A DNA stretch of 64,000 nucleotides from Doryteuthis pealeii. Taxonomy: Eukaryota; Mollusca; Cephalopoda; Myopsida; Loliginidae. Of the stretch, positions 13,801 to 27,200 are shown piece by piece. The stretch's first letter is position 1. Each line of letters opens with the position of its first letter. The notes beneath the pieces are model-generated. The model saw nothing but the letters and a program-made list of their open reading frames with translations, was not told where the DNA came from and ran no database searches. The position numbers were made by a program, and so were the translations under genes. The stretch covers positions 14,238,993 through 14,302,992 of the forward strand of contig CM042145.1 of NCBI GenBank assembly GCA_023376005.1, read 5' to 3'.

Positions 13801-16800
13801 TAATCCGTATTTTGTTGCTCCTCTTTGGACTTTTATGACCGAATACTTTGAGGCATCAACTTTGTAGAATAAAATGATACTCACCTTCCTGTGAAGATGA
13901 GTATGATGTTTAATCTATAAAGTCTAATGAAAGACAATATCTTTCATCAAGTTGTTTTCACTCTTCTCAAAGTGGTTGAAAGATCAGCTTTACGGAATGG
14001 AGACTTTTAAAAATGTATTTCTCCATAAATCTTAACTGTTTTCTGGCATTGACATTGAATTGATTGGTAATCTAAACATTAGCTACATAAATGAGATTAA
14101 CTCTAATTTATGTAGCTAATGTTCAGATTACCAATTGATATACCTTTCATGAAGAAAAGCTTTAACACACTTTTCTCTGTGGCAAGATGAATTATTATCC
14201 ATAAAATTGACTTCATCATCATCAAACTTATTTTCTATTGAGTTAATGTGATAATGATAAGATCCAAATTTCATTATACAACTGTGAATTTGTTCTTTAT
14301 CTGACATGTAGCACTATATCATAAATGATTAGGGAAATTTGCTTGTTTTCTTCAGGTAGTCAATTATATATAATTATTATATGGAGGTGCGTGGTTAGAG
14401 TCGCGGAAAATGGACTCGTCAATTCGAGTTCAATTCCTAGACGAAGCGCTAATACCCTTGGGAAAGGTATGAATCCATATATTCTCCCTCCAGCTATGGG
14501 TTAAATAGTAGGGCAGACTGGGCTCTTCAGCATTGGGTAGGTAACCAGTCTAGGAGAGGGATAACTCTGAATTCAAAATTCCTGAGGTCGGTCGTTGATT
14601 GGGTTTGTGGCAACCCTTGATGCACCAATTCTTTCCTATCGACTGTGCCTAAAAGTGTGGATGGTCGAACACAAGCCTTCACCACTATAAACAAATCCCT
14701 GTGTGGGAGTTCATTGTGTGTATGAACCCTCATACGTCGATAATCGACGGGAGAGTCCATTTAAAAAAAAAATTTTTTTATATAATTATTGGAATAGTGC
14801 CAGACAAAGGTTCCAGCATCATCACTTGGCCAATGTAGCTCACTATATGATTCAGCATTATCATTTTCATCCAAACATATATATTCTATTATTGCTTTGC
14901 TGTAGTCCACTGCAACTTTTTTATTCTGTTTAAGTGTTAATGTTGCTTTTCTGTATGTAAATCATATTTGGTTAAAGTGATTTCAAGTATTTCTACCCAT
15001 CTGTTTTTGTGAATTTTCTATTTTTCAAGTATATTGTTTTGAGTTTTCTATCCTGACACTTTGATATTATCTACTCATGTTTTCCTTTTATAACCTTTCC
15101 ATTTTGTTTATACTTACACCAAATTTTAGAGGCACATTTATTGTAATGGTTATCATTGTAGGAAATGGAATCAGCAACGTGAGTTCAAATCCTAGTTGAG
15201 GCTGATTGTATTTCACTTTGCACTAATGACCTTGGGAAAGGTATAAATCCATCTGATCTACCTAGTTATGGGTAAATAGTAGGACAGAATGGTTTTTTTA
15301 GCCTTGTTAAGGCAACCAGTCTATGAGAAGGGAAACAGAATTTAAACCCACTGTATTCCATTTAAAAATTGATCTTGTGTCACATCCTCTCCTTGGCAGA
15401 GGGGTTGGGTAAATACATAAATCAAATTTTAGATACATTTGACTAGGAACAACCAACATCTTTTGCATTACACCATGTTGAATTTTATTCTGGAAGGAGT
15501 TTTATAATCCTTGCAATTATTTCAGTTGGCAACTTTTTTTTTATTAGTGTTATGTTTCCTCTTAAACCAAATTCAACAGCTCATTAAGACCTGCAAGAAT
15601 ACTCTTAACTACAGATTAATTTGCATATTTAGACTCATTTTAGTATTTGTTTTAAAATGCAAATTACAAGAGGGTTCCATGATTTTTTTTTCCAGCATTG
15701 AGCGATTCGATAATATTTTCTCTACCTGATCAGGAAAAATATGCCATTAATTTGAATAATTTGTCTGAGATATTTTTCATGAAGCCAGAATGTTTAGCTA
15801 TTAATTCAGAAATTGTTTTGTGTTATATTTCTGATTTGGTTATTTGCTGCAAAGTAAAAAAGAAGAAAAAAAAACTGGTCAAATATTCTCTAAGTATTCC
15901 ATAATTTTGCCAGGGATTGCATACTCTTATAAAGAAATAAAAAATGTCTGATTGTAAATCTTGCACGAGTTGCATGTTTTTGTTGAAATATGATTTTATT
16001 CTGTGATAAAAATGATTAAGATGAAGTAAATTCACCTTTTTTCCCCCTTAACACTTTTGCTGACTGAGTGATATTTTTGTCATTTTATCTACCTGCAAAA
16101 TGGTTAACTTTAAAACCCTTTAAAAAAAGTTCTTAACATCTCTAAAACATTCTTATTAACTCTTTATTCATCTTTTGTTTGGCCTTTTATATTATTGAAT
16201 ATTTAGTTATTTATCTTTGGTATCATTTTGTTGCTAGCATGCTTTGAAAAGTACTCTTTTTTTTTTTCTATTGTATAGGATGATGAATTATAAAACTTCT
16301 ACTGATGATTCTTTATTGTATTTTCATCTTGATTCATTTTGTTATTTAGAAATCTTTCCTACAACTTAAGTCTACAATTCAGTCATTGTGCATAATTCAT
16401 CTAGAATCAATAACAATATTGTGCCATGAAATATACTTGAATAAAAAGGAGGCACTGATGGTGTAATGGTTATTATAATGGAAAATGGAATTGGTAAGCT
16501 GAGTTCAAATTCTAGTCAGGGTTGTTTATATTTCACTTCACGGTAATGCTGTTGGGAAAGGCATGAATCCATTGCTCCTCCCTATGAGCAAATTATGGAT
16601 CAGACTGGATTCTCTTGGTAGGGCAACTTGTCTAGACAAAACACTCTAGATTCAAATCCCCATGGTAACACATTATGGGCCAGTGTGGTAAGGTAAGACC
16701 TCTTACTACCTGTAGCAATATCGCTTTATGCTACTTGAGATGAATCACATTGTCTTGGGCCGTGTGTATTGATCATAGCTGTCATGAATCAACATAAAAC

Positions 16801-19800
16801 CGAGTTGACTTCGTTTAAATAAATATTTATTGTGCTTGTGAAATTGTTGGGGGAAGTGTGTGGCTAGTTTTTGTGGGGAGTGTTCTTAATTTTTACTTCT
16901 TTAATAACTGGGTCTTTTCTTCATGTAGCGGTGGTATTTCACATTGTGTCATTGCATCAGCTGTTCCTTTCTTCACTACTGCCTGGACCCTTCTGTATCC
17001 TTATTTATTCAACCTTTCAGAGCCTTGTCCCACACCTGGGTATATGTCAAATTTTCAACTCTTCTTCCAGAGTCAGTTTCACCATGCAACCCCATTTTTA
17101 TTATCTGAGTCTTAGACCATCAAGAATCTGGGAGGTCCTGCATCTCCCACTCACTTGACCTGTTCAAACTGGGGCACCCCAAATTCAACTCTGCAGTGTT
17201 GAATTTTTATTGCACCCTTAATTACAGCGAGCTAATTAAAAAAGTAAAAGATGCCTTGATCTTCCAGACTGTCTTCTCCTTTGACTTGTTCAAATCCTGG
17301 TTGGTGTTGAATTTTTATTACACTTAGGGAAGGGCTGAGTCCTCCAGTCGACTGAGGAAAAGCTAATGGAATAGGGAAATTTGCATAAAAATGCTCAGCT
17401 TCTATTTTTTATTTTTGGTTTTAGTATGGCAAGTGAAAAAAACCAATCAGATTAAAAATAACTGCTGAAAACATTGTGAATTTAAATATAAATAAATATA
17501 AATCCTGGACCAGCATTATATCACATTTATTGTCAATTTATTAATTTTAGGTTTACTTGATGGCTTAGTATGAGTTTTTTCTTATTTTAGTTTTATATAA
17601 TACATAGTACTGACTTCTTAATTCCCTTTTTTTCTTTTTCTTTTTTAAACTTTATAATATTCCAGATTTATCATTTTGCTACAAGGTTATCTCTGTATTT
17701 TGTTAGTATGACCTATTCTCCTATCAGCTTTGATATTTCACTTATCTATATGCACACACACACACATGCACACCCTTTTAATGAACAATAGCAGCAGCAG
17801 TAGTAATAATGTGCAGAGCATCTAGATCATTTTATATTAAGAATGCTGTGAGTGCATACTCCTTCAATTATAAACTGAAGACAATTTAACTGCATTAACC
17901 TTTTGCCCTAAGAAATTACACTATCTAAAACACTTAAGATATAAATAAAGACATGCTTTGTGGCTGAGTTAGTTGCATATTTTCTCATCTATACCAATGT
18001 GTTGATGTTTAAATGAAAGTTAAAAAAAAAAATGGAATTTCAAAGAAGGCAGGCCTTTCTCATAAAAATGTTTGGACCAAATCTTTCCATTTCTCTCTAT
18101 TTGGATTTGTGCCAGACTAAGCTAAATTAACTGCTCTTAAGATATAAATCACAATTTCTAAACACTAAATGATATTTATAGTTTCCTTGTTGAATACCAG
18201 AAGTTTTTAAAACAAAATTTTATTTCAACCAAATCTGGTCTTGTAAACTCCTTGTGGAGCCAAGGGTTACACCTCAGACATGATGATGTTACATTTTCCA
18301 TAGCAAATAGGTTTTTTTGGATAGAATTTCTATCCCATAACTCTTAGTTTTGAATTCAATGTTTCTTCTTCTCCTAAACTATTTTGTCTATCTACAATGC
18401 TAAAGAGACCAGTCTACTATTTACATGCAACTGAAGGGGGGGGGGGGTCATGCATTTCCTTAGGGTATTAGTACAAAATGAAATGCAAGTAGCCTCATTC
18501 AGAAATTTAACGTGGCTTATCAAGTCCATTTGCTATAATGATAACCATTACACTATCTGCAAACTCCTAAATCTACTAAAAGCTTCTTTTTTTTTTCTTA
18601 TCTTCTATACTTCTTCTGTACCAATTTTCTTGAAAAGTGAGCCAGAGAAATTTAGCATTTTTCATGAATTTAAACTGTTAGTGTTGGTATTAAAAGCAAA
18701 CTCTGTTTTGATTGATCTACATAAACTTGCCTGACTGGTTAAAAACATAGCAAAAAAAAGTATACAGTTGCTTAGAAGATAAATAAGGTTGGCAGAAATT
18801 CTGCTGTCACAATTCATATGAATATAATCAATTTCATTATCACCATTTTTTAATTTTTTAAAAAAGTTGCTTACAAAAACAAGAATTAAATCATAATTTG
18901 ATAATGTATTAGATTATATAAATTTCTTATATGTACAAACCATTTAACATTAGAAATGTTCAGAGAATGAAATAATGTTTTGAATTCTTGCTTATAATCA
19001 GAATATCTATTAACTCTTAACATCCTGTTGAGATTTTTCTAAGTCCAGAGCATTCCTATAAGGATATATAAAAAAAATGGCTAAAAATGACCTTTGCATC
19101 TAAAGTTACCTATTATTTCCCTTAAATCAAAGATTTCTACATATGTTTAATATTAAATTTAAACAAAGGCTATTGTTTGGGGCTGATTAGTTAAAACGAA
19201 TATGACTTCCAGCCGGGTGGAATGAGGTGGTATAGGACTTTGAGTTAACTCTAAAAATAATGTGAATGAAATATTATTGGAGTAATAAAAAAAACACTAA
19301 GGCAATGGTTTGCTAACCTGACAGTGACACTGATTTCTTTGGCAAAGTTGCTGGAGTCTTGCAATCAGATACATTAACACCATTTCTATTCATAATCTGT
19401 ACAGATTATGTACAATGAACATCAATTGATCTAATGAAAGAAAATGGCTTCACACTAAAAAGGGAAAAAAAGTTTCCAGCAGAAACTATGCAGATAAAGT
19501 ATTGGTTTAAACTCTCTTAGATTTTGGTGTGAATCTAGTCAGTAGATTCACTTCTTTTGTTCTTTTTTTAAACCAGCTTTTATTTCACAGTTCAGCTATA
19601 CTACATTTATTCATGTACAATGTAAGAAATGTTGTTTGTACCAACAAAGTAACTGCTATATACAGTGATCTCACTGCATTCATAAAAAAGACAACCTACA
19701 TTTATGACTGTGTTGGCTTAGTTAGAACAACTTTGCAATATTACTTTACTTTTCATTGCCATTCTATATCTATAGCAGAACATTCATCTTTGTCCGTTTT

Positions 19801-22800
19801 TAAGCAAAATCCAGGGTTTATAATGTCTTCTAAAACAGTCTTAAAACAATGAAGTGTAAATTAATCAATTTGCACCTCCTTATAATAAAGTGAGAATTGC
19901 ATTATATATGAATAAATATGTTATTATAGAAAATATAAGTATTTATATCTATTATTTAAAATTATGGATTTTGTATATTTAAGAGCGTACATGCATACGT
20001 ACATATTTTCTTTTCATTTCAGAAAACAATTGAAAAGAAAAATGTATAAAAATTGTGTTTATGAAGTCAAAACTATTATTCTTTCAAATCATTTGTATAA
20101 AATTGACTGATCTGTTATTTTAATAATATTCTTTTTCTTGATTTAATGTTTCATGTAAATAATTTTGGATGCTCAAAATATTTTAAAACTATTATTGTAA
20201 TGGTATTCAATATCATCCATAACTTATCACTATTTACACTCATTTTCATTGTAATTCTTATTACTTATTCTTAATGTTATCATTATTCTTTTAATACTTA
20301 TTAATACAATCCTTATCTTCATTGTTGATATTATCATCCATTATTTGCGATTTAAAATCTTTTTATATCATCATTTTAAGTGGCTTTAATTTATCTTATT
20401 CTTTTTATTTTTATTTTTACAGATACCAGAATTAGGAAGTTCAAATGTTCACATTGCCAATATTAGCAAGGTGAATGATCTTATTACGAAATTCATCTCG
20501 GATGGACCGAGTAAATTACAGGTAGGAATCGTTTATTTTATTTTCATTTCGACTGATGTTAATGTTTCGTTTTTACAGATATTTTATTTAGGTGTTTGTA
20601 ATAAGTAATTCAGAGTTACCTCCTCTATTGTATTATTACCGCCCCTTTGGAGAACTCTTTGGTGTTTACAAGAGTATATAAGGTCTCAGTAAAGTATACC
20701 ATTATTCTAAGTTGAATAAAGCTTTCTTAAGCCTATCAGTGTTATTGTTTATCATTATAGTGTTATTATGCAATTTAGTAATGATTTGCTTTGATTAAAA
20801 ATGATTCACTATTCATAAGCAGTATGATAGCTTTTAAGCTCACCATTTTTTTTTTTAGCAAAATATTATCTTTTCAAATTACCAGATTTACAACATCGAC
20901 CAACACTTTTTTTTCCTCATCCTTTTGCAGACTGACATTTTTGTAATTTTATCTACATCTAAAACTTAAAATTTAACGTCTCTAAAACATTTTTTATTAA
21001 TTCTTTGGTTATTTATTCATTTTTTGTTTGGCTTTTATATTGAATATTTACAATTCTTTATCCAATTAATGCCAAATCAAGTCATTTTGATATCAGGTTG
21101 CTTAAAGTGCCTGATGTTGCTTAGTCACCCATCTAAGTATTGAACATGCTCATTGCTGCTTAACTTTGGTGATTTAGCAGGAACTGGTGCTTTCTGCCTG
21201 ACTTGACAATAAACACTACTACTGTATAAAAACAATAATAAATATGGTGCTAATATGTCGAGAGACGAAGTAGAGAATGAGTGTGATTTAGGCTTTGCAA
21301 TACCAATGGTTCTTGTAGAAATGTTGATAAAACAACTGGTATGGATAATCAAGCCTTTCAAGACAAAAAGAATGTAAATTTGAATCTCATTGAGAGTTTA
21401 TTGTTTATTATTGTCTCTAGCATGAACTGTTCCTTATAGAAATGACATCTTGTTCCACCCTGTTTGACTGTATCCACTGCAAAGAAGTAAGAGCCTTCCT
21501 TCCCCCAAAAGGGGAGGGGCTAAGTATGACACTAAACTACATCTGGTGATGAGGCTCCAGTTCTGGACACCTGGATAGTGTGGAGTACCTCTTCATTGTC
21601 ATTACTCCCAGGTCCACTCTGACTAAAAGTGGTAGTACTTGTTAGGGTCTCATCTATAGGTCAAATAGATCTATTTGCAAATTATTCGTATTAGATGGGA
21701 ATACTTGATATCCTATAACTACATTAAAAAAAAAAACACTATTAAACTATATAAAAAATGTAGGTACGTTGAAAGCAGTTTTCTGCTAGATCACCTGAGT
21801 TAAGCAGCGATGAGCCTGTTCAATACTTAGATGGGTGACCATTTAAGCAACAGTAGGTATTGTAAGCAACCTGATATCAGAATGACTTGATTCAGCATTA
21901 AATGGCCCGAAAAGGATTGACATGTCATAAAACAAAAAAACCCACCATCCAAAAAATGTAAATACAAATTTACAAACTTTTCTAGGCATTAACTAACCCC
22001 AAACAGGTTCACATGCCATTAAAATCAATCAGATGGCATCTTGACTAGGTTGGTAAGAAAAAACAACTAAAAGATTTTTTAAAAATCTAGTCAATATGAA
22101 TAATATAGTCTGTTACCTTTTCACAATGACATGCAAAATTATATGCTATTAATTTTCTGAAATGTTTGAAATTTTTATTTTTATTTTTTTTTTTTTATTT
22201 GTTTATTTTTTGTTTTGTTTAGTATCCCATTTATTTTTATGTACTTATGCACAAATTGTGTATTTGGGATACATAGTTTTATTTTATTCATTTAATTTTT
22301 TAATGTATTTTTCCTGTTTCAGGTTATATCTGACTTTGATCATACCTTGAGTAGGCATACCTATAACAATAAAACATGTTCTTCCTGCCATAGTAAGTAT
22401 AATCTTCAATTTTAGGCTTTATGGTTGCAATGGTTGTTCAATATGTTACTTTTAGCCTACAAATCACTCCCCCCCCTTTTTTTTCTATTTTCTTTTCTTT
22501 TTTACTTGTTGATAATTTTCTCTAACACTTTAATCTCTCTCCACATGGGACATAAGCACACACTGAAAATTGTTTACAATTTCTATATTCACTAGAGTAC
22601 CAGACTTACTGTCAATAGCTTTCAAGACTCTACCAATCATTGCACTACTAAACAAGCAACAAAGTTATTTATAATAGACCATGACAATCTCACATATATC
22701 AGTCATATTTTCCCTTTGTTGCATAGGGCCAAACTCGAGTTGTAGTATAAGTCAGTAATAGTAGTAGTAGTCGTTAGTTCAGAAACAACATACGCAAGTC

Positions 22801-24226
22801 GTATAGTCACAAGGGGCTGTTTATTTCTTTATAGGCTCGTGGTTCTTTTTCAGAGAGAAGGAGAGAGAGGTAAGGTCAAATTATTCTATCATAAATCATG
22901 TTCGGTACTACTATGCGAAACCCATACGGGGGAACTCGGAAGCCCCCATCTGCCACCCACGAAGCCCAGCTGAAAAAGAGACCAATTTTCCTCTTCTTCT
23001 GTTTGTCGTCTTGGGGGTGGGAGGGTCACTTCTGCTCCTCCGCAGAAACTAGAACTTCAGTTTTATTTTTAACTTTAGTTCCGGGGTCATTGGTTGGTCA
23101 ATGAGTTCCAAACTTTAACCTCTCTTTGTTCTTATTTCTTTTTCCTCTCTTTCTCCAGAAATCCAAATACCATTTTATTTTCAATCCCCAAAATTCTCCG
23201 TAGACCACAATAATTACGCTACACCCTTTATTCTGTCTTATCTCTTTTCTGTTAATATTTGCAGGAAAAGGAAATGTGAAGACAAATTTTTAAATTTAAG
23301 TTTTATTTAAATTGTAAACTAAACAAAAGAAAGATACAAAAAGGTCTTTATGGTACATATCTGGTAAATTACTGAAAGGTGTGAAGGTTTATGAGATACT
23401 TACATATTTGAGTAGTTACTTTCATCATTGTGTGATTCCTGAATTATATGTGAAAGCTTGTGTCGAATAATGTGCAACATCTTGTGTGTGTTTAGTGTGT
23501 GACTGGCATGGTACCAGGAGAGGTTTCCATAAGCAGGGTGACCATAGATGGACAAAATTAAATTCTTTGTTTTCTGGCATCTGGAGGAGAAAAGAAGATT
23601 CACCTTGGCACCTTTCATACCTGGATGGGTTGCTAAGGTAATGGAGTGTGAAATTTTTCTACTAGTAATGTGAAGATTTGCAGGCAAGGGAGTTAATCCA
23701 ACAGTAAAGAATGGCAGTAATCAAGGGCAAATAATTCGACAGAAAACAAAGGCAGTTATTCATACATCTCTATACCAAAGATATCAGAATTTTTAGATTA
23801 CAACAATTAAATGAAGGTTACTTCCTAACTTCATTTATTGTATTTATCATCGATGCTGGAATGCACCCACAAAATTACAAAATAGTTATCTTTATTTCTA
23901 ATAATGTCTTTCAAAAAGATGTATATATGAATTCTATATCATTCTATGTGCATTGATTTTTACTTCTATTATTTTTATAGTCGATCTTGAAATGAAAAAA
24001 AAAAAAAAAAAAATTTACAAAAAACAGAGGCTCGCAGATTTCTTATCTTCAGTAATAATTTATTTTTCCTCAAACTAATGAAAGCCCTGATGAAAATCTA
24101 TCGAAATACATCGAAACACTGCAGCATAGGCGAAATAAACATTATTTGTTTATAAACTTGTGTTTTTTCAATTTTTTACAATATTACATACTGTTGGATT
24201 CACTTCCACTTTTTCTTCACATATAC

Positions 24227-24270
<44 letters not shown>

Positions 24271-27200
24271 GTATATATATATGTATATGTATTGATGTTA
24301 GCTTACAAATATATCTTGATAAATTTGTATCTTGCCTTATAATCTATAATTCTCTTTGAAGGTGTCCTTGATAACAGCCCACACCTGCCGGAAGATTTCC
24401 GGGTGAAGGTAAGATTTTATCTCATTAAAAATAATTAATCTTAAAAAGCTATGTCCAACATTCTAAAATTAAAGGTTTTATTCGAAAGTATTGTGCAGTT
24501 CCAAATGCAGTCCTATTTAAAAAACAAAAAACTGAACTACATTGGAAATTGTATTATTGAAGCAAGTAACAAGACTTGGTCAAAAGACTGTATCAGTAGA
24601 CAGTTTTTGACATTGAATACTGTATATAAACCAGTGTTTAAGGGAGCTAAAAACAATTAGTTATCATTAAGGTCTTCCATATCTACTCACAAAAAAATCA
24701 GTATATGCATTTTTATTTCTTAGTCTTTTTTATTTATTAGATTTTCTCCAAAGCTTTGGTGCTTGGAAATTGTATTCATTGTACGTTCAATTTCAATTGA
24801 ATCATGTGACAAAAATAAATGATCAATTGCATCAAACTCCAAGCATGATTTTTTTTTATATCTTAAAATATTTTATTATTAATTGTCAGTATCTGTTAAT
24901 CTGTAACACAAAATATAATACTACATTTTTTATCAGTGGAGACCAGCTACACCTTTCATATTTTGCAAATGAAAAAAAAAAATATTGCAATAGTTTAAAT
25001 TTCTTCTTTAAGATTTTAATAGCTTAAAGTTAGTCATAAGAAAAGGAGTTACTTTTGTGTACTTAAAGAGTTTTACACTCTTTTTAATTTAATATTTTGT
25101 CATTCAAAATTACTTTGATTATGCTATGATTGATACATAATTGTAAAAAATGTCACAATTTTGGCCTCTGGCTAGGAAAAAGTCACATTTAATTCATTTA
25201 GTTATTGTAATAATAAAAAGGGATATTTTGAGAAAGTCAATGTTGATCTTAAACGTCACATTTCATTTATAGTATATAAGATAAGTAATATTTTAATAAA
25301 AGTAAATCCAGTATTACTTACAATAGCAAAAGGATAATCCCAACATTAGGGGATAGACTCCCTTGTTGTCAGGCTGATACTGACAATAGGCCACTCTGCC
25401 AACTTTACTATTACTTATATTCGGCACAATGTTTATATCGACCTATTTTGTCTGGCATGTATGTCAAAGTTCAAAATCTAGCAGCCATTTTTCTGGAAAA
25501 AGCCTAGAAACAATTAATCAGAAATTTCTACGGAAGATCAGAGTTGACAAAATTTATATGTAAACATAGTTATACTGCTTTTTTAAGTGTACAAAGAAAC
25601 AATTACAGTGATGATTTCAGTTAAACCTTGAGCACAAAAGATGAAAGCAGAAAATATATTTTTTTGTTATTAATCAAAGAATCTTTCTATTGGACATGAA
25701 GATGTTGATACTGGTTCAAAGGAATATTTTTGTCAGTAAACAAATTTTGATTTAAATAAAATATGGTTAACCCCATCTCAATAGGTTCACTGAATATGAG
25801 TTGGAAAAAAAAAAAAAAAGAAATGTAACAATTATTAAGTTCATTTTTTGCAATTTTTAATATGTTTTTTTTCTTTTTCTTTGTTATTTCCCTCTGACTT
25901 ACCAGGCTGCAGAATTACGGGACAAATATTACCCTATAGAAATTGACCCAAGTCTGGATAATGAACAAAAAATTCCAAAAATGGTGGAATGGTATGTATA
26001 TATTGTTAAGAAAAAAAACAACAACAAATAATTATCTAGATTTGATATATTTACCATATGATATTGTGAATACAGATTTGAAAATAATTTTTAATACTTC
26101 TACAAATAGTTATAAAAAATATTAAAATATCCAAGATCTCTAATGTGGTGGTGGTTGGAGGGGAAATAATAACAATACCTGTAATACTTATATTTTAGGG
26201 GGGGGCAGGGTTGGTTTATCAACATAAAAACTTTGGAATAGAAAGTGTTTTGATGTTTTTTATCTGTACAAGAGGACAACTATAAAATCTCAATTATTCA
26301 TATCTGGGCTATTTTCTAATTACTTCTTTCCACCATCTTAAATAAGCCATTTATTTGAGTCAGACATATTTACAATGCTAAAAATGAGCATAGATATTGT
26401 TACCAAATTGTGTAATTTACCAGTACAAGATGCTGACAAAACAATGTGGAAAAAACTTGCCCAAGGTCTAGATCAGGGGTTGACAAACTTGTACTACATA
26501 GGGGACAGGGGCCATGACTGTAAGAGAATGGTGGGCCACATCTATCACCGTAGTCCTTGTAGCATACAGTAATGATTTATTACGTGGGGTGGATTCAAGC
26601 AGCATGATTGTAACATTGTATAAGTCTTATACACCAGATGTATTCATGGGTTTATTACCAGATTTCACTTTACTAATTTTAATAATCAAGATTATATGAT
26701 CTTGCAATACCTATGAGGAATAACAATTCTTACCAGAAAAATAGTATGTGATATGGTGTTTATGACTTCTGTTTACATTTATAAATAAATAAAAAAAAAT
26801 AGCATTTAAGTCACTGTCTGTTTCCTTTGCGGGTCGGATTAATATAGTATTTCTCTTAAAGACTGCGGGCCAGATGATTATGGATTGCAAGCCAGATCTG
26901 GCCAACCCTTGGTTTAGATACCTGCAAGAACCTGATGTTTAAAGGGCTAACATTTTTTGTCATTAATTTTGTAACCCTCTTTTATAATGGAATTTTAAAA
27001 AAAAATTTATAATAAAGAATAAAACAATTTTAACAAAAAAAGAGTATTTGTTCAGATGATAAAATTATTTTTAAATACCATGTGTAGTTTTAAACTTTGT
27101 TGATCCAAACTCATTTAAAAAAAAAATTTTTGTACTCTTTATTTCTTGCAACTTAATTGCAAATTTTTATATCTCATAAAATTTCTATAAATAACAACAA

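Larger units (their letters stand above)
9931..20400. other. Long first intron of NT5C3
   Basis: Besides the SINEs and repeats listed, it is AT-rich without coding signal. Frames at 16858-17158 and 19529-19852 have no recognisable domain and lie in T-rich DNA. 16050-16200 and 20920-21060 share a short dispersed repeat. Confidence 0.5.

Noticed and set aside
24088..24125. CTGATGA followed by GAAAC, like a hammerhead core
   Set aside because: No complementary stem II or stem I could be formed at the required positions.
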